Positions 1-5,164 of a DNA stretch of 7,253 nt are shown here, one piece after another. How positions within the stretch are numbered: position 1 is the first letter of the stretch; every line of letters begins with the position of its first letter. Source of the stretch: Gammaproteobacteria bacterium (lineage in GTDB: Bacteria > Pseudomonadota > Gammaproteobacteria > Pseudomonadales > Azotimanducaceae); assembly GCA_002725095.1 (NCBI GenBank), contig PBQQ01000050.1, positions 4,135 through 11,387 of the forward strand. Direction: 5' to 3'. The notes beneath the pieces were generated by a model. The model had not been told where the DNA came from. It was given only the letters and a program-made list of their open reading frames with translations, and did not search any database. A program made the position numbers and the translations under genes.

Positions 1-216
1 ATGGGTCTGCAAACCTTCGTTAGCGGAGCGTCTTGGTGGGAGCACTCAGAGCTCAAGGACACCTATCTGGAGTTCGAGGATGAGGTATGGGGCAGTCTGG
101 ACTTTGCCAACGAGGTTATGACGAATTTGCGAGCAGAGGGAGAGGACGCTGACGTGCCCGATCTGCCTGATCTCCCAGACGATGCCGACTTAGATTACGA
201 AGATTATGATTATTGA
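1..216 (+). CDS. cvpA: CvpA family protein, C-terminal fragment
   Basis: This is the last 71 residues of a reading frame that probably began before the window; the ATG at base 1 is likely an internal methionine. It is assigned to CvpA, the inner-membrane protein usually encoded just upstream of purF in gammaproteobacteria and needed for colicin V production. The grounds are the position 34 nt before purF and a SWWEHSELKD segment that resembles the C-terminal 'WW..S.L' stretch of CvpA. The membrane helices of the family would lie upstream and are not visible. The last 25 or so residues form a strongly acidic tail with a PDLPDLPDD repeat and a final DYEDYDY, which I do not recall in E. coli CvpA. 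It is probably co-transcribed with purF. The identification rests mainly on context. Confidence 0.7.
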   Translation: MGLQTFVSGASWWEHSELKDTYLEFEDEVWGSLDFANEVMTNLRAEGEDADVPDLPDLPDDADLDYEDYDY

Positions 217-250
217 CGTTCTTATGTTGGTAACCGAGGCCATATAAGTT

Positions 251-1819
251 ATGTGTGGAATTGTTGGCCTTGTTGCTCATGCAGAAGTGAAACAAGATCT
301 TTACGACGCCCTGACGGCGTTACAGCATCGCGGGCAGGATGCCGCGGGCATCGTTACCAGCGACGGAAAGCGCTGCTTTCTGCGCAAGCATAATGGTTTA
401 GTGAGCGATGTATTCCGCGAAGAACACATGGCCCGCCTTCAAGGCAACGTGGGTCTGGGTCACTGTCGTTATCCAACCGCAGGCTCGGCCAGCTCGGCTG
501 AGGCGCAGCCGTTGTATGTGAATTCGCCTTATGGGATCGCGCTGGCGCATAACGGTAATTTAACCAATACGGAAGAGCTAAAAGACGACCTTTTTCGTGA
601 AGACCTTCGTCACCTGAACACAAACAGTGACTCTGAGGTCTTACTTAACGTGCTCGCCAACGAACTCAGCACGATGCACGCGTTAGATCCGTCTCCATCA
701 GAGCTCTTCAAGGCCGTCAGCGCCGTGCATGAGCGTTGTCGCGGTGCGTACGCTGTAGTGGCCATGGTCATCGGTTCAGGAATCTTGGGTTTTCGCGACC
801 CATATGGCATTCGACCGCTAGTATACGGCTCCCGGGCTACCGCGTTAGGCACCGAATACATGATCGCCTCCGAGTCGGTTGCTTTGGATATTCTCGGATT
901 CAAGCGCATCGCCGACGTGGCACCTGGTGAAGCGATTTTTATCAGCAACAGCGGTGAAATCCACAAGCACAGCTGTACAGCTGGTGCACGGTTGGTGCCG
1001 TGTATTTTTGAACACGTGTATTTTGCTCGGCCCGACTCCATTATCGACGACATTTCGGTGTACAAGAGTCGGCTGCGAATGGGCGAACGCCTGGCTCATC
1101 GTGTGTTGGCGCAATACGGACAACACGACCATGACATCGACGTGGTGATCCCAATTCCTGACACTGGGCGTACCGCTGCGTTGCCCTTAGCGCATGAATT
1201 AGGCACCAAGTACCGAGAGGGATTTGTTAAGAACCGCTACATCGGCCGAACATTTATTATGCCGGGTCAGCAACAGCGGCTGAAATCCGTGCGGCACAAG
1301 CTCAACGTGGTCGATCTCGAATTTAAAGACAAAAATGTTCTTTTGGTCGACGACTCTATTGTGCGTGGAACGACAATGCAGCAAATCGTTCAGATGGCGC
1401 GCGAAGCCGGTGCGCGGAAGGTCTACGTGGCCTCAGCGGCCCCGGCCGTTCGTTATCAGAACGTTTATGGCATCGACATGCCAGCCAGAGAAGAGCTTGT
1501 TGCGCATGAACGCACTGACGAGCAAGTTGCCCAGTACATCGGTGCGGATTGGTTGTTGTATCAGAGCATTGATGATTTGAAAACCAGCACTCATGAGGGC
1601 AATCCGCATGTTCAGGACTTCGAGTGCTCAGCGTTTGATGGCAAATATGTGACGGGAGACATAGACGAGGCGTATCTTGCCCGAGTATCTACGGTGCGTA
1701 ACGATATGTCCAAATTACAGCGCGAATTAGATCTGCACTTCCAAAACAGCCGTCAAACGAATACTAATTCCGCTGCTGAGCCGGCTGAAGACGCACTTGA
1801 TTTGCATAATCATGGCTAA
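251..1819 (+). CDS. purF: Amidophosphoribosyltransferase (glutamine PRPP amidotransferase)
   Basis: Catalyses the first committed step of de novo purine synthesis, transferring ammonia from glutamine to PRPP to give 5-phosphoribosylamine, in the cytoplasm. The protein is 522 residues, slightly longer than the roughly 505 of E. coli PurF. It opens with MCGIVG, so Cys2 becomes the N-terminal nucleophile of the Ntn glutaminase domain once Met is removed. There is no propeptide, which is the E. coli type rather than the Bacillus Fe-S type. The glutaminase domain (about residues 2-235) includes QHRGQD, HNGNLTN and FRDPYGIRPL. The phosphoribosyltransferase domain carries the PRPP loop VLLVDDSIVRGTT at residues 363-375. 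The tail ends DLHNHG, preceded by a low-complexity stretch (NSRQTNTNSAAEPAED). A GAGG at 236-239 is a plausible ribosome site, about 11 nt before the ATG. The stop codon overlaps the start of the next gene. Confidence 0.98.
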   Translation: MCGIVGLVAHAEVKQDLYDALTALQHRGQDAAGIVTSDGKRCFLRKHNGLVSDVFREEHMARLQGNVGLGHCRYPTAGSASSAEAQPLYVNSPYGIALAHNGNLTNTEELKDDLFREDLRHLNTNSDSEVLLNVLANELSTMHALDPSPSELFKAVSAVHERCRGAYAVVAMVIGSGILGFRDPYGIRPLVYGSRATALGTEYMIASESVALDILGFKRIADVAPGEAIFISNSGEIHKHSCTAGARLVPCIFEHVYFARPDSIIDDISVYKSRLRMGERLAHRVLAQYGQHDHDIDVVIPIPDTGRTAALPLAHELGTKYREGFVKNRYIGRTFIMPGQQQRLKSVRHKLNVVDLEFKDKNVLLVDDSIVRGTTMQQIVQMAREAGARKVYVASAAPAVRYQNVYGIDMPAREELVAHERTDEQVAQYIGADWLLYQSIDDLKTSTHEGNPHVQDFECSAFDGKYVTGDIDEAYLARVSTVRNDMSKLQRELDLHFQNSRQTNTNSAAEPAEDALDLHNHG

Positions 1820-2267
1820 GCGACGGCCAACCCCCTGCGTAGGGATATGCTCGACCACCTTTGGCGACTTGGTGTGTCGAGGTTGTAAGCGCTACGCGCA
1901 TGAAATTGTGCAGTGGAATGGCTATGACGAAGACCAACACCAGCGAGTTTGGCAGCGCCTAAAGGGCTTGCGAGACCAAGTGTTAGCACAGATGGTTTTG
2001 TGTGCGGATCCCCGATCTTTCGGGGACTACTGTCAGAGCGCCGGCCTAGCTGAGCTTGAAGGCAGTGATCAGATGTATGCCGTGCTGGCGCATTTGGCGC
2101 AGAATATGGGTTCGTTAAAGGCCGCCGGATTGGCATTCAGCGAAGAATGGCAGCCAGAGCAGTTAACTACCGAAACCGATTCTTTAGCGGCATTGCAAAT
2201 GCTGGACACGGAAAGTTACGTCCGTGCCGAGGCGCATTACGAACGCAATTATAAAGTTACTGTTTAG
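1812..2267 (+). CDS. DUF1289 family small cysteine-motif protein
   Basis: A 151-residue protein whose first 50 residues match the DUF1289 family: PCVGIC, then CRGC, then an RY-HEI-W segment. The cysteines are C9, C13, C22 and C25 (Cx3C-x8-Cx2C), a plausible metal or Fe-S site, although the biochemical role of the family is not established to my knowledge. Many DUF1289 proteins consist of little more than this module; here about 95 further residues follow that I do not recognise, with two more cysteines (in LCADP and DYCQS). The ATG at 1812 is preferred over the upstream in-frame TTG at 1797 because it starts right at the conserved part and overlaps the purF stop by 8 nt. There is no good Shine-Dalgarno, so translation is probably coupled to purF. 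The gene ends in a TAGTG overlap with miaE. The family call is good; the function is unknown. Confidence 0.85.
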   Translation: MAKRRPTPCVGICSTTFGDLVCRGCKRYAHEIVQWNGYDEDQHQRVWQRLKGLRDQVLAQMVLCADPRSFGDYCQSAGLAELEGSDQMYAVLAHLAQNMGSLKAAGLAFSEEWQPEQLTTETDSLAALQMLDTESYVRAEAHYERNYKVTV

Positions 2268-2887
2268 TGTCTGCTCTCGTTGCGCCGGTTCTTGAGTTCC
2301 TGCATGGGCCAACCCCCGAGGCTTGGCAACAGGAAGCGCTCAATCATTTGCCCGAATTACTCATCGATCATGCGAATTGCGAGAAGAAAGCCGCAAGTAA
2401 TGCGATCAGTTTGATCTACCGCTACGTGGAGCACACGCACCTGTTGCAGAAGATGTCCCGACTTGCGCGGGAGGAGCTGCGGCATTTCGAGCAAGTGGTG
2501 GATCTGATGACCAAACAAGGGATTGAATATGTTCAATTGAGCCCCTCGCGCTACGCAGCGGGGTTGCATCGATTGATTAGTAAGCAGGAACCCTATCGGC
2601 TCATAGATTCGCTGGTATGCGGCGCTGTGGTCGAAGCGCGTTCATGTGAACGTTTTGCTGTGCTGATTCCAGTGCTGCCTGAGGCGATTGGCCAGTTCTA
2701 TAACAGCTTGTTGAAGTCCGAGGCACGACATTTTCAGGATTATTTGGCTCTGGCGGAGAATCTTGCGGAATCTTCCCCTCAGGACATTGACGTGTCAGAG
2801 CGCGTCGATCTGTTTTTACAGGCCGATGCGGAACTCATAAGTACAGCGGACAGCGAGTTCAGGTTCCATAGCGGCGTGCCAAGCTAA
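2267..2887 (+). CDS. miaE: tRNA-(ms2io6A)-hydroxylase MiaE
   Basis: A non-haem diiron monooxygenase that hydroxylates the isopentenyl group of ms2i6A at position 37 of tRNAs reading UNN codons, using O2. The 206-residue protein is a helical, ferritin-like fold with the expected carboxylate/histidine ligands: E39 in DHANCEKKAASNA, E70 and H73 in REELRHFE, E123 in VVEARSCERF, and E152 and H155 in KSEARHF. The GTG start at 2267 shares its G with the TAG stop of the preceding gene. Ribosome-site complementarity is weak, so re-initiation or coupling is likely. The 3' end overlaps the convergent lpxH gene by 29 nt. Its place behind purF is not one I recall from E. coli. All six ligand residues are present, so the enzyme is probably active. 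It implies that the genome also encodes MiaA and MiaB. Confidence 0.95.
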   Translation: MSALVAPVLEFLHGPTPEAWQQEALNHLPELLIDHANCEKKAASNAISLIYRYVEHTHLLQKMSRLAREELRHFEQVVDLMTKQGIEYVQLSPSRYAAGLHRLISKQEPYRLIDSLVCGAVVEARSCERFAVLIPVLPEAIGQFYNSLLKSEARHFQDYLALAENLAESSPQDIDVSERVDLFLQADAELISTADSEFRFHSGVPS

Positions 2888-3578
2888 AACACTGCAACTC
2901 AAATTTTTCGTCCTTCTGGCGGCACAGCCAGCCGCAACGTTCCCATGGCCCCAAGACTATGCGCCGATTGTTTGCGTTTAAGGTATCCAGCCCGGGTCTG
3001 TGGGTATGGCCATGAATTAACGTTGGCGCAGAGTTTTCCGACATGAGTTGAGCAATGGCAACGGCGTTGGCGTCCATTATGGACTCGGTTTTGTTCGCGT
3101 TTTCTTGCTGACTGCGGCGCCTTAAGTCTTCGCCGAAGGCGCGACGTTGGGCAAGGCTCTGGGCTAGGAATTGTTGTTGCCATGGATCGCCACGCAACTG
3201 TTTGCGCAGGATTTGATACTCCGTGTCATCAGTACATAACAGGTCGCCGTGGCACAGCAGCAGTGCGGGATCCGGTAGGTGAGGGTCATCGATTAGGCGC
3301 ACACCGGTGCGTTCGGCGAACTGTTCTTTGAATAAAAAGTCTCGATTGCCGTGCATTAAAAAGACCGAACAATGAGCGCACGCATTGGCCAGCGCCTTCG
3401 TCAGCGCTGCAGCTAACGGACTATCATCGTCGTCCCCGATCCACATTTCGACCAGATCACCGAGAATATAAATTTCGTCGACATCGAGCGCTTCTTCCGT
3501 CAGACACTCTACGAAACGCAAAAACTGCGGACTGTTTGGGTCGTCTAAATGGAGGTCGGAAATAAAGAGGCGATGCAT
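2859..3578 (-). CDS. lpxH: UDP-2,3-diacylglucosamine diphosphatase
   Basis: Cleaves UDP-2,3-diacylglucosamine to lipid X and UMP, the fourth step of Raetz-pathway lipid A synthesis, at the cytoplasmic face of the inner membrane. The 239-residue protein is of normal length for LpxH. It carries the calcineurin-like metallophosphoesterase motifs in order: SDLHL (D8, H10), LGDLVEMWIGDD (D41), HGNRDF (N78, R79), CHGDLLCTDD (H110) and IHGHTHRP (H189, H191), which supply the two-metal site. The TEYQILR segment and NKTESIMDAN are also typical of LpxH. It starts 14 nt after the folD stop with no strong ribosome site, so it probably depends on folD transcription. The last ten codons run antisense into the end of miaE. 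The C-terminal residues after VLGPWE are more divergent, but no motif is missing. Confidence 0.96.
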   Translation of the reverse strand: MHRLFISDLHLDDPNSPQFLRFVECLTEEALDVDEIYILGDLVEMWIGDDDDSPLAAALTKALANACAHCSVFLMHGNRDFLFKEQFAERTGVRLIDDPHLPDPALLLCHGDLLCTDDTEYQILRKQLRGDPWQQQFLAQSLAQRRAFGEDLRRRSQQENANKTESIMDANAVAIAQLMSENSAPTLIHGHTHRPGLDTLNANNRRIVLGPWERCGWLCRQKDEKFELQCFSLARRYGT

Positions 3579-3592
3579 GGTTCGTGCTGAGC

Positions 3593-4465
3593 CTAGGCGT
3601 TAATCCAGTCGATACCGAGATTTAATGCCGCCGCTTGCATGGTGTTTTGCAGCAGCGCGACTCGGGTCATCGGACCCACGCCTCCGGGCACCGGTGTAAT
3701 CCAGCCCGCAACGTCTTTAACAGCGTCGAATTGAACGTCACCATAGAGTTTGTTGTTGTCGCCACGAGTAATCCCGATATCGAACACCGTAGCGCCAGGT
3801 TTGACCCATTCCGCAGGCACCAGACCGGGCTTGCCGACGGCGCTGATTAACAGATCAGCTTGGCGCGCACGGGCACCGGTGTCTGTGGTGAACTTGTGGG
3901 CGGTGGTGACTGTGCTGCCCGCTAGGAGTAATTCCAAACCCATTGGCCGGCCCACGTGATTAGAGGCGCCAATGATCACAGCGTCGGTATTTTTGAAGTC
4001 GGTACCAATGTGCTCGAGTAACTGCATCACACCCTTAGGTGTACAACTGCGCAGGGTAGGTCTACGCAGAGCGAGCCGGCCGATATTGTAGGCGTGGAAG
4101 CCATCTACATCTTTACTGGGCTTGATGCGATCGATGATTCGGTCTTCGTCAATGTGATCGGGAAGGGGGGTTTGCACCAGAATGCCGTCTATTAAGTCAT
4201 CGGCATTGAGCTGATCGATATGGTTTTCGAGTGTCGATTGAGGCGTGTTTTCAGGTAAGTGCAGAGCCGTGGAGTGCACGCCGACTTGCTCGCAGTCGCG
4301 GCGTTTGCCCTTGACATAAATCTCTGAGGCCGGATCGTTGCCCACCAAAATTACGGCCAGACCGGGTTGCCGATAGCCCTGATCGCGCCATTGCTCGATG
4401 ACAGCGGCGAGCTCGGCACGAGTTGATTTGGCAATAGCGTTGCCGTCAATAATCTGCGCGGCCAT
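3593..4465 (-). CDS. folD: Bifunctional methylenetetrahydrofolate dehydrogenase / methenyltetrahydrofolate cyclohydrolase
   Basis: Interconverts 5,10-methylene-THF, 5,10-methenyl-THF and 10-formyl-THF with NADP in the cytoplasm, supplying formyl groups for purine synthesis and initiator tRNA. The 290-residue length is standard. The N-terminal catalytic domain has S-E-I-Y-V-K-G-K with Y50 and K54, ILVQTPLP with Q98, and KDVDGFH with D121, the usual active-site trio K/Q/D plus Tyr. The Rossmann domain has IIGASNHVGRPM (166-175) and the conserved PVPGGVGPMT near the C-terminus. A near-perfect Shine-Dalgarno, TAAGGAG (4471-4477), lies 5 nt before the ATG. It is the first gene of a likely folD-lpxH transcription unit and is divergent from the tRNA-Pro gene. 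It serves the same pathway as purF but lies on the opposite strand. Confidence 0.98.
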   Translation of the reverse strand: MAAQIIDGNAIAKSTRAELAAVIEQWRDQGYRQPGLAVILVGNDPASEIYVKGKRRDCEQVGVHSTALHLPENTPQSTLENHIDQLNADDLIDGILVQTPLPDHIDEDRIIDRIKPSKDVDGFHAYNIGRLALRRPTLRSCTPKGVMQLLEHIGTDFKNTDAVIIGASNHVGRPMGLELLLAGSTVTTAHKFTTDTGARARQADLLISAVGKPGLVPAEWVKPGATVFDIGITRGDNNKLYGDVQFDAVKDVAGWITPVPGGVGPMTRVALLQNTMQAAALNLGIDWINA

Positions 4466-4470
4466 GACTG

Positions 4471-4477
4471 CTCCTTA
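4471..4477 (-). promoter_or_regulatory. Strong Shine-Dalgarno of folD
   Basis: On the minus strand this reads TAAGGAG, a seven-base match to the anti-Shine-Dalgarno, with a 5-nt spacer to the folD ATG. It is by far the best ribosome site in the window and fixes the folD start. Confidence 0.85.
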
Positions 4478-4560
4478 AAACGCTAGTTTAACGCCGACCT
4501 TGAGGAATCACTAACGAAACAGTAGGACATAAGCGCAACGCAAAAACAGGCGAACAGCGT

Positions 4561-4589
4561 TTGACCACACAAAAGCACCTCAGTATGAT
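4561..4589 (+). promoter_or_regulatory. Sigma70-like promoter of tRNA-Pro
   Basis: TTGACC (4561-4566) and TATGAT (4584-4589) are separated by 17 nt, five of six matches to consensus in each hexamer with ideal spacing. A GC-rich stretch (CGCG) follows the -10 box, as is common in stable-RNA promoters under stringent control. The start point would fall near 4596, leaving a leader of about 38 nt before the tRNA. There is no experimental support; this is read from the sequence. Confidence 0.75.
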
Positions 4590-4633
4590 CGCGTTCCTTC
4601 GCAGTCGGTCGAGCCCTTGACCGTATCGAATAT

Positions 4634-4710
4634 CGGGGTATAGCGCAGTCTGGTAGCGCGCCTGCTTTGGGAGCAGGATGTCGGGAGTTCGAATCTCTCT
4701 ACCCCGACCA
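4634..4710 (+). tRNA. tRNA-Pro (anticodon UGG)
   Basis: A 77-nt gene with a full cloverleaf. The acceptor stem CGGGGTA (4634-4640) pairs perfectly with TACCCCG (4700-4706). The D-stem is GCGC/GCGC, and the anticodon stem CCTGC/GCAGG encloses TTTGGGA with TGG at 4668-4670. The T-stem GGGAG/CTCTC has one G-U pair and loop TTCGAAT. The CCA end is encoded at 4708-4710. The 5' C at position 1 and the overall form match bacterial proline tRNAs. UGG can read all CCN codons, so the gene may be essential, which matters because the 3' half serves as an integration site. Confidence 0.97.
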
Positions 4711-4713
4711 CTT
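4685..4713 (+). repeat. attL-like direct repeat in the 3' part of tRNA-Pro
   Basis: This stretch recurs at 7089-7117 with 27 of 29 identical bases. The first 19 (gagttcgaatctctctacc) are an exact match covering the T-arm and start of the acceptor strand. Immediately upstream the two copies stop resembling each other. A direct repeat of a tRNA 3' end with a sharp 5' boundary in the T-arm is the usual footprint of tyrosine-recombinase integration into a tRNA gene. Confidence 0.85.
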
Positions 4714-4850
4714 AACTTATTGATTTATATATATTGTTACTTCTACGAATCAATTTTTTGCCAGAAAACGGTTTAGTGAAGTGAGGGCATAATATCTTCT
4801 TGCGCTCGTATCTCTTCAGCATCGACCCAATTTGCGTAAGTTGTGAAGAA
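4711..4850 (+). repeat. Extended degenerate direct repeat, copy 1 (tRNA-proximal)
   Basis: Beyond the tRNA end, about 140 bp are recognisably homologous to 7115-7253: ttacttctac at 4737 versus 7140, the AATCAA/T-run segment, the aatatcttcttgcgct block, and then the integrase tail. Identity is patchy, lowest in the AT-rich part just after the tRNA. Confidence 0.75.
4719..4759 (+). terminator. Possible terminator after tRNA-Pro (hairpin plus T-run)
   Basis: ATTGATT (4719-4725) can pair with AATCAAT (4748-4754), directly followed by TTTTT. The stem is AT-rich and the loop is long (22 nt), so it is weak by itself. An equivalent arrangement, TTGATTT (7123-7129) with AAATCAA (7150-7156) and a T-run, is kept after the displaced tRNA fragment even though the sequences between differ, which hints at function. 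It could also be a recombinase arm site. Confidence 0.4.
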
Positions 4851-4938
4851 CATTTGCAGCGAGTGGTCTAAAAAACTTTTCGCAATAACCCGGCTTCATG
4901 CCTGTTTGCAGCATCCTACAGGCGGCACCACTTTGGCA
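4773..4938 (-). pseudogene. Tyrosine recombinase (integrase), C-terminal remnant, frameshifted
   Basis: On the minus strand, 4890-4776 reads RVIAKSFLDHSLQM followed by FFTTYANWVDAEEIRAQED and a short tail to a TAA at 4773-4775. This matches the end of phage-type integrases, where 'IAKqLGHsSLQM..TYarWid' carries the catalytic histidine region and the nucleophilic tyrosine (TYANW, codon at 4836-4838). The preceding part of the domain, GAACRMLQTGMKP (4929-4891), is in a different frame, so a one-base frameshift lies near 4890-4895. An in-frame TGA at 4896-4898 blocks the lower frame and another TGA (4939-4941) the upper one. Nothing further upstream is recognisable, including the RHT box, so most of the gene is gone. 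The 3' end points at the tRNA. This explains how the flanking tRNA repeat arose. The assignment is by motif recall, not alignment. Confidence 0.72.
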
Positions 4939-5164
4939 TCAATTCTAACAACTGTGTTTAGATTTTTGCCCAAATAGCAGGCTATTCTGCCGGCGGATAT
5001 AACTGGGCGGGCGCCGGTTGTTACTCGTTTTTGCATTGATCGAGAAGAACAATTGTTGAGCCTGCTTATGATTGAAAGTATGCCTCATCACTCTCGCCCA
5101 GCGACCCTAAGGTGCTTGCCGATCAGGCCTTGGTTGTTTAACTGCTGTTTATTAGGGCAGGCTT
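4939..5164. other. Non-coding stretch between the integrase remnant and the sulfatase stop
   Basis: I see no gene, RNA or convincing terminator here. It probably represents the lost body of the integrase and other decayed islet DNA, but no frame gives recognisable recombinase motifs. AACTGG (5001-5006) can pair with CCGGTT (5014-5019), but the following T-run is too far away for a standard terminator. Confidence 0.4.

Noticed and set aside
610..1065. Long minus-strand reading frame of about 150 codons inside purF
   Set aside because: It is antisense to a clearly conserved purF region, has no recognisable domain, and its codon pattern is explained by purF.
1797..1811. Upstream TTG start giving a five-codon extension of the DUF1289 protein
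   Set aside because: The extension (ICII) is not typical, TTG is a poorer start, and the ATG at 1812 lies directly before the conserved part and overlaps the purF stop in the usual coupled way.
1816..2136. Minus-strand reading frame opposite the DUF1289 gene
   Set aside because: No ribosome site and no recognisable motifs. The plus strand encodes a conserved cysteine motif there, so this is a shadow.
4478..4560. Promoter for folD on the minus strand
   Set aside because: A promoter is expected here, but the best -10 (TAAACT) has no acceptable -35 at proper spacing, so I could not place it with support.
5001..5032. Possible terminator hairpin (AACTGG/CCGGTT followed by a T-run)
   Set aside because: The stem has one G-T pair and the T-run starts about eight bases after the stem, so it does not fit an intrinsic terminator well. 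No plus-strand gene ends there either.
4939..5080. Short minus-strand open frame (about 45 codons) between the remnant and the sulfatase
   Set aside because: No ribosome site, start or family resemblance was seen. It is likely chance openness in decayed DNA.
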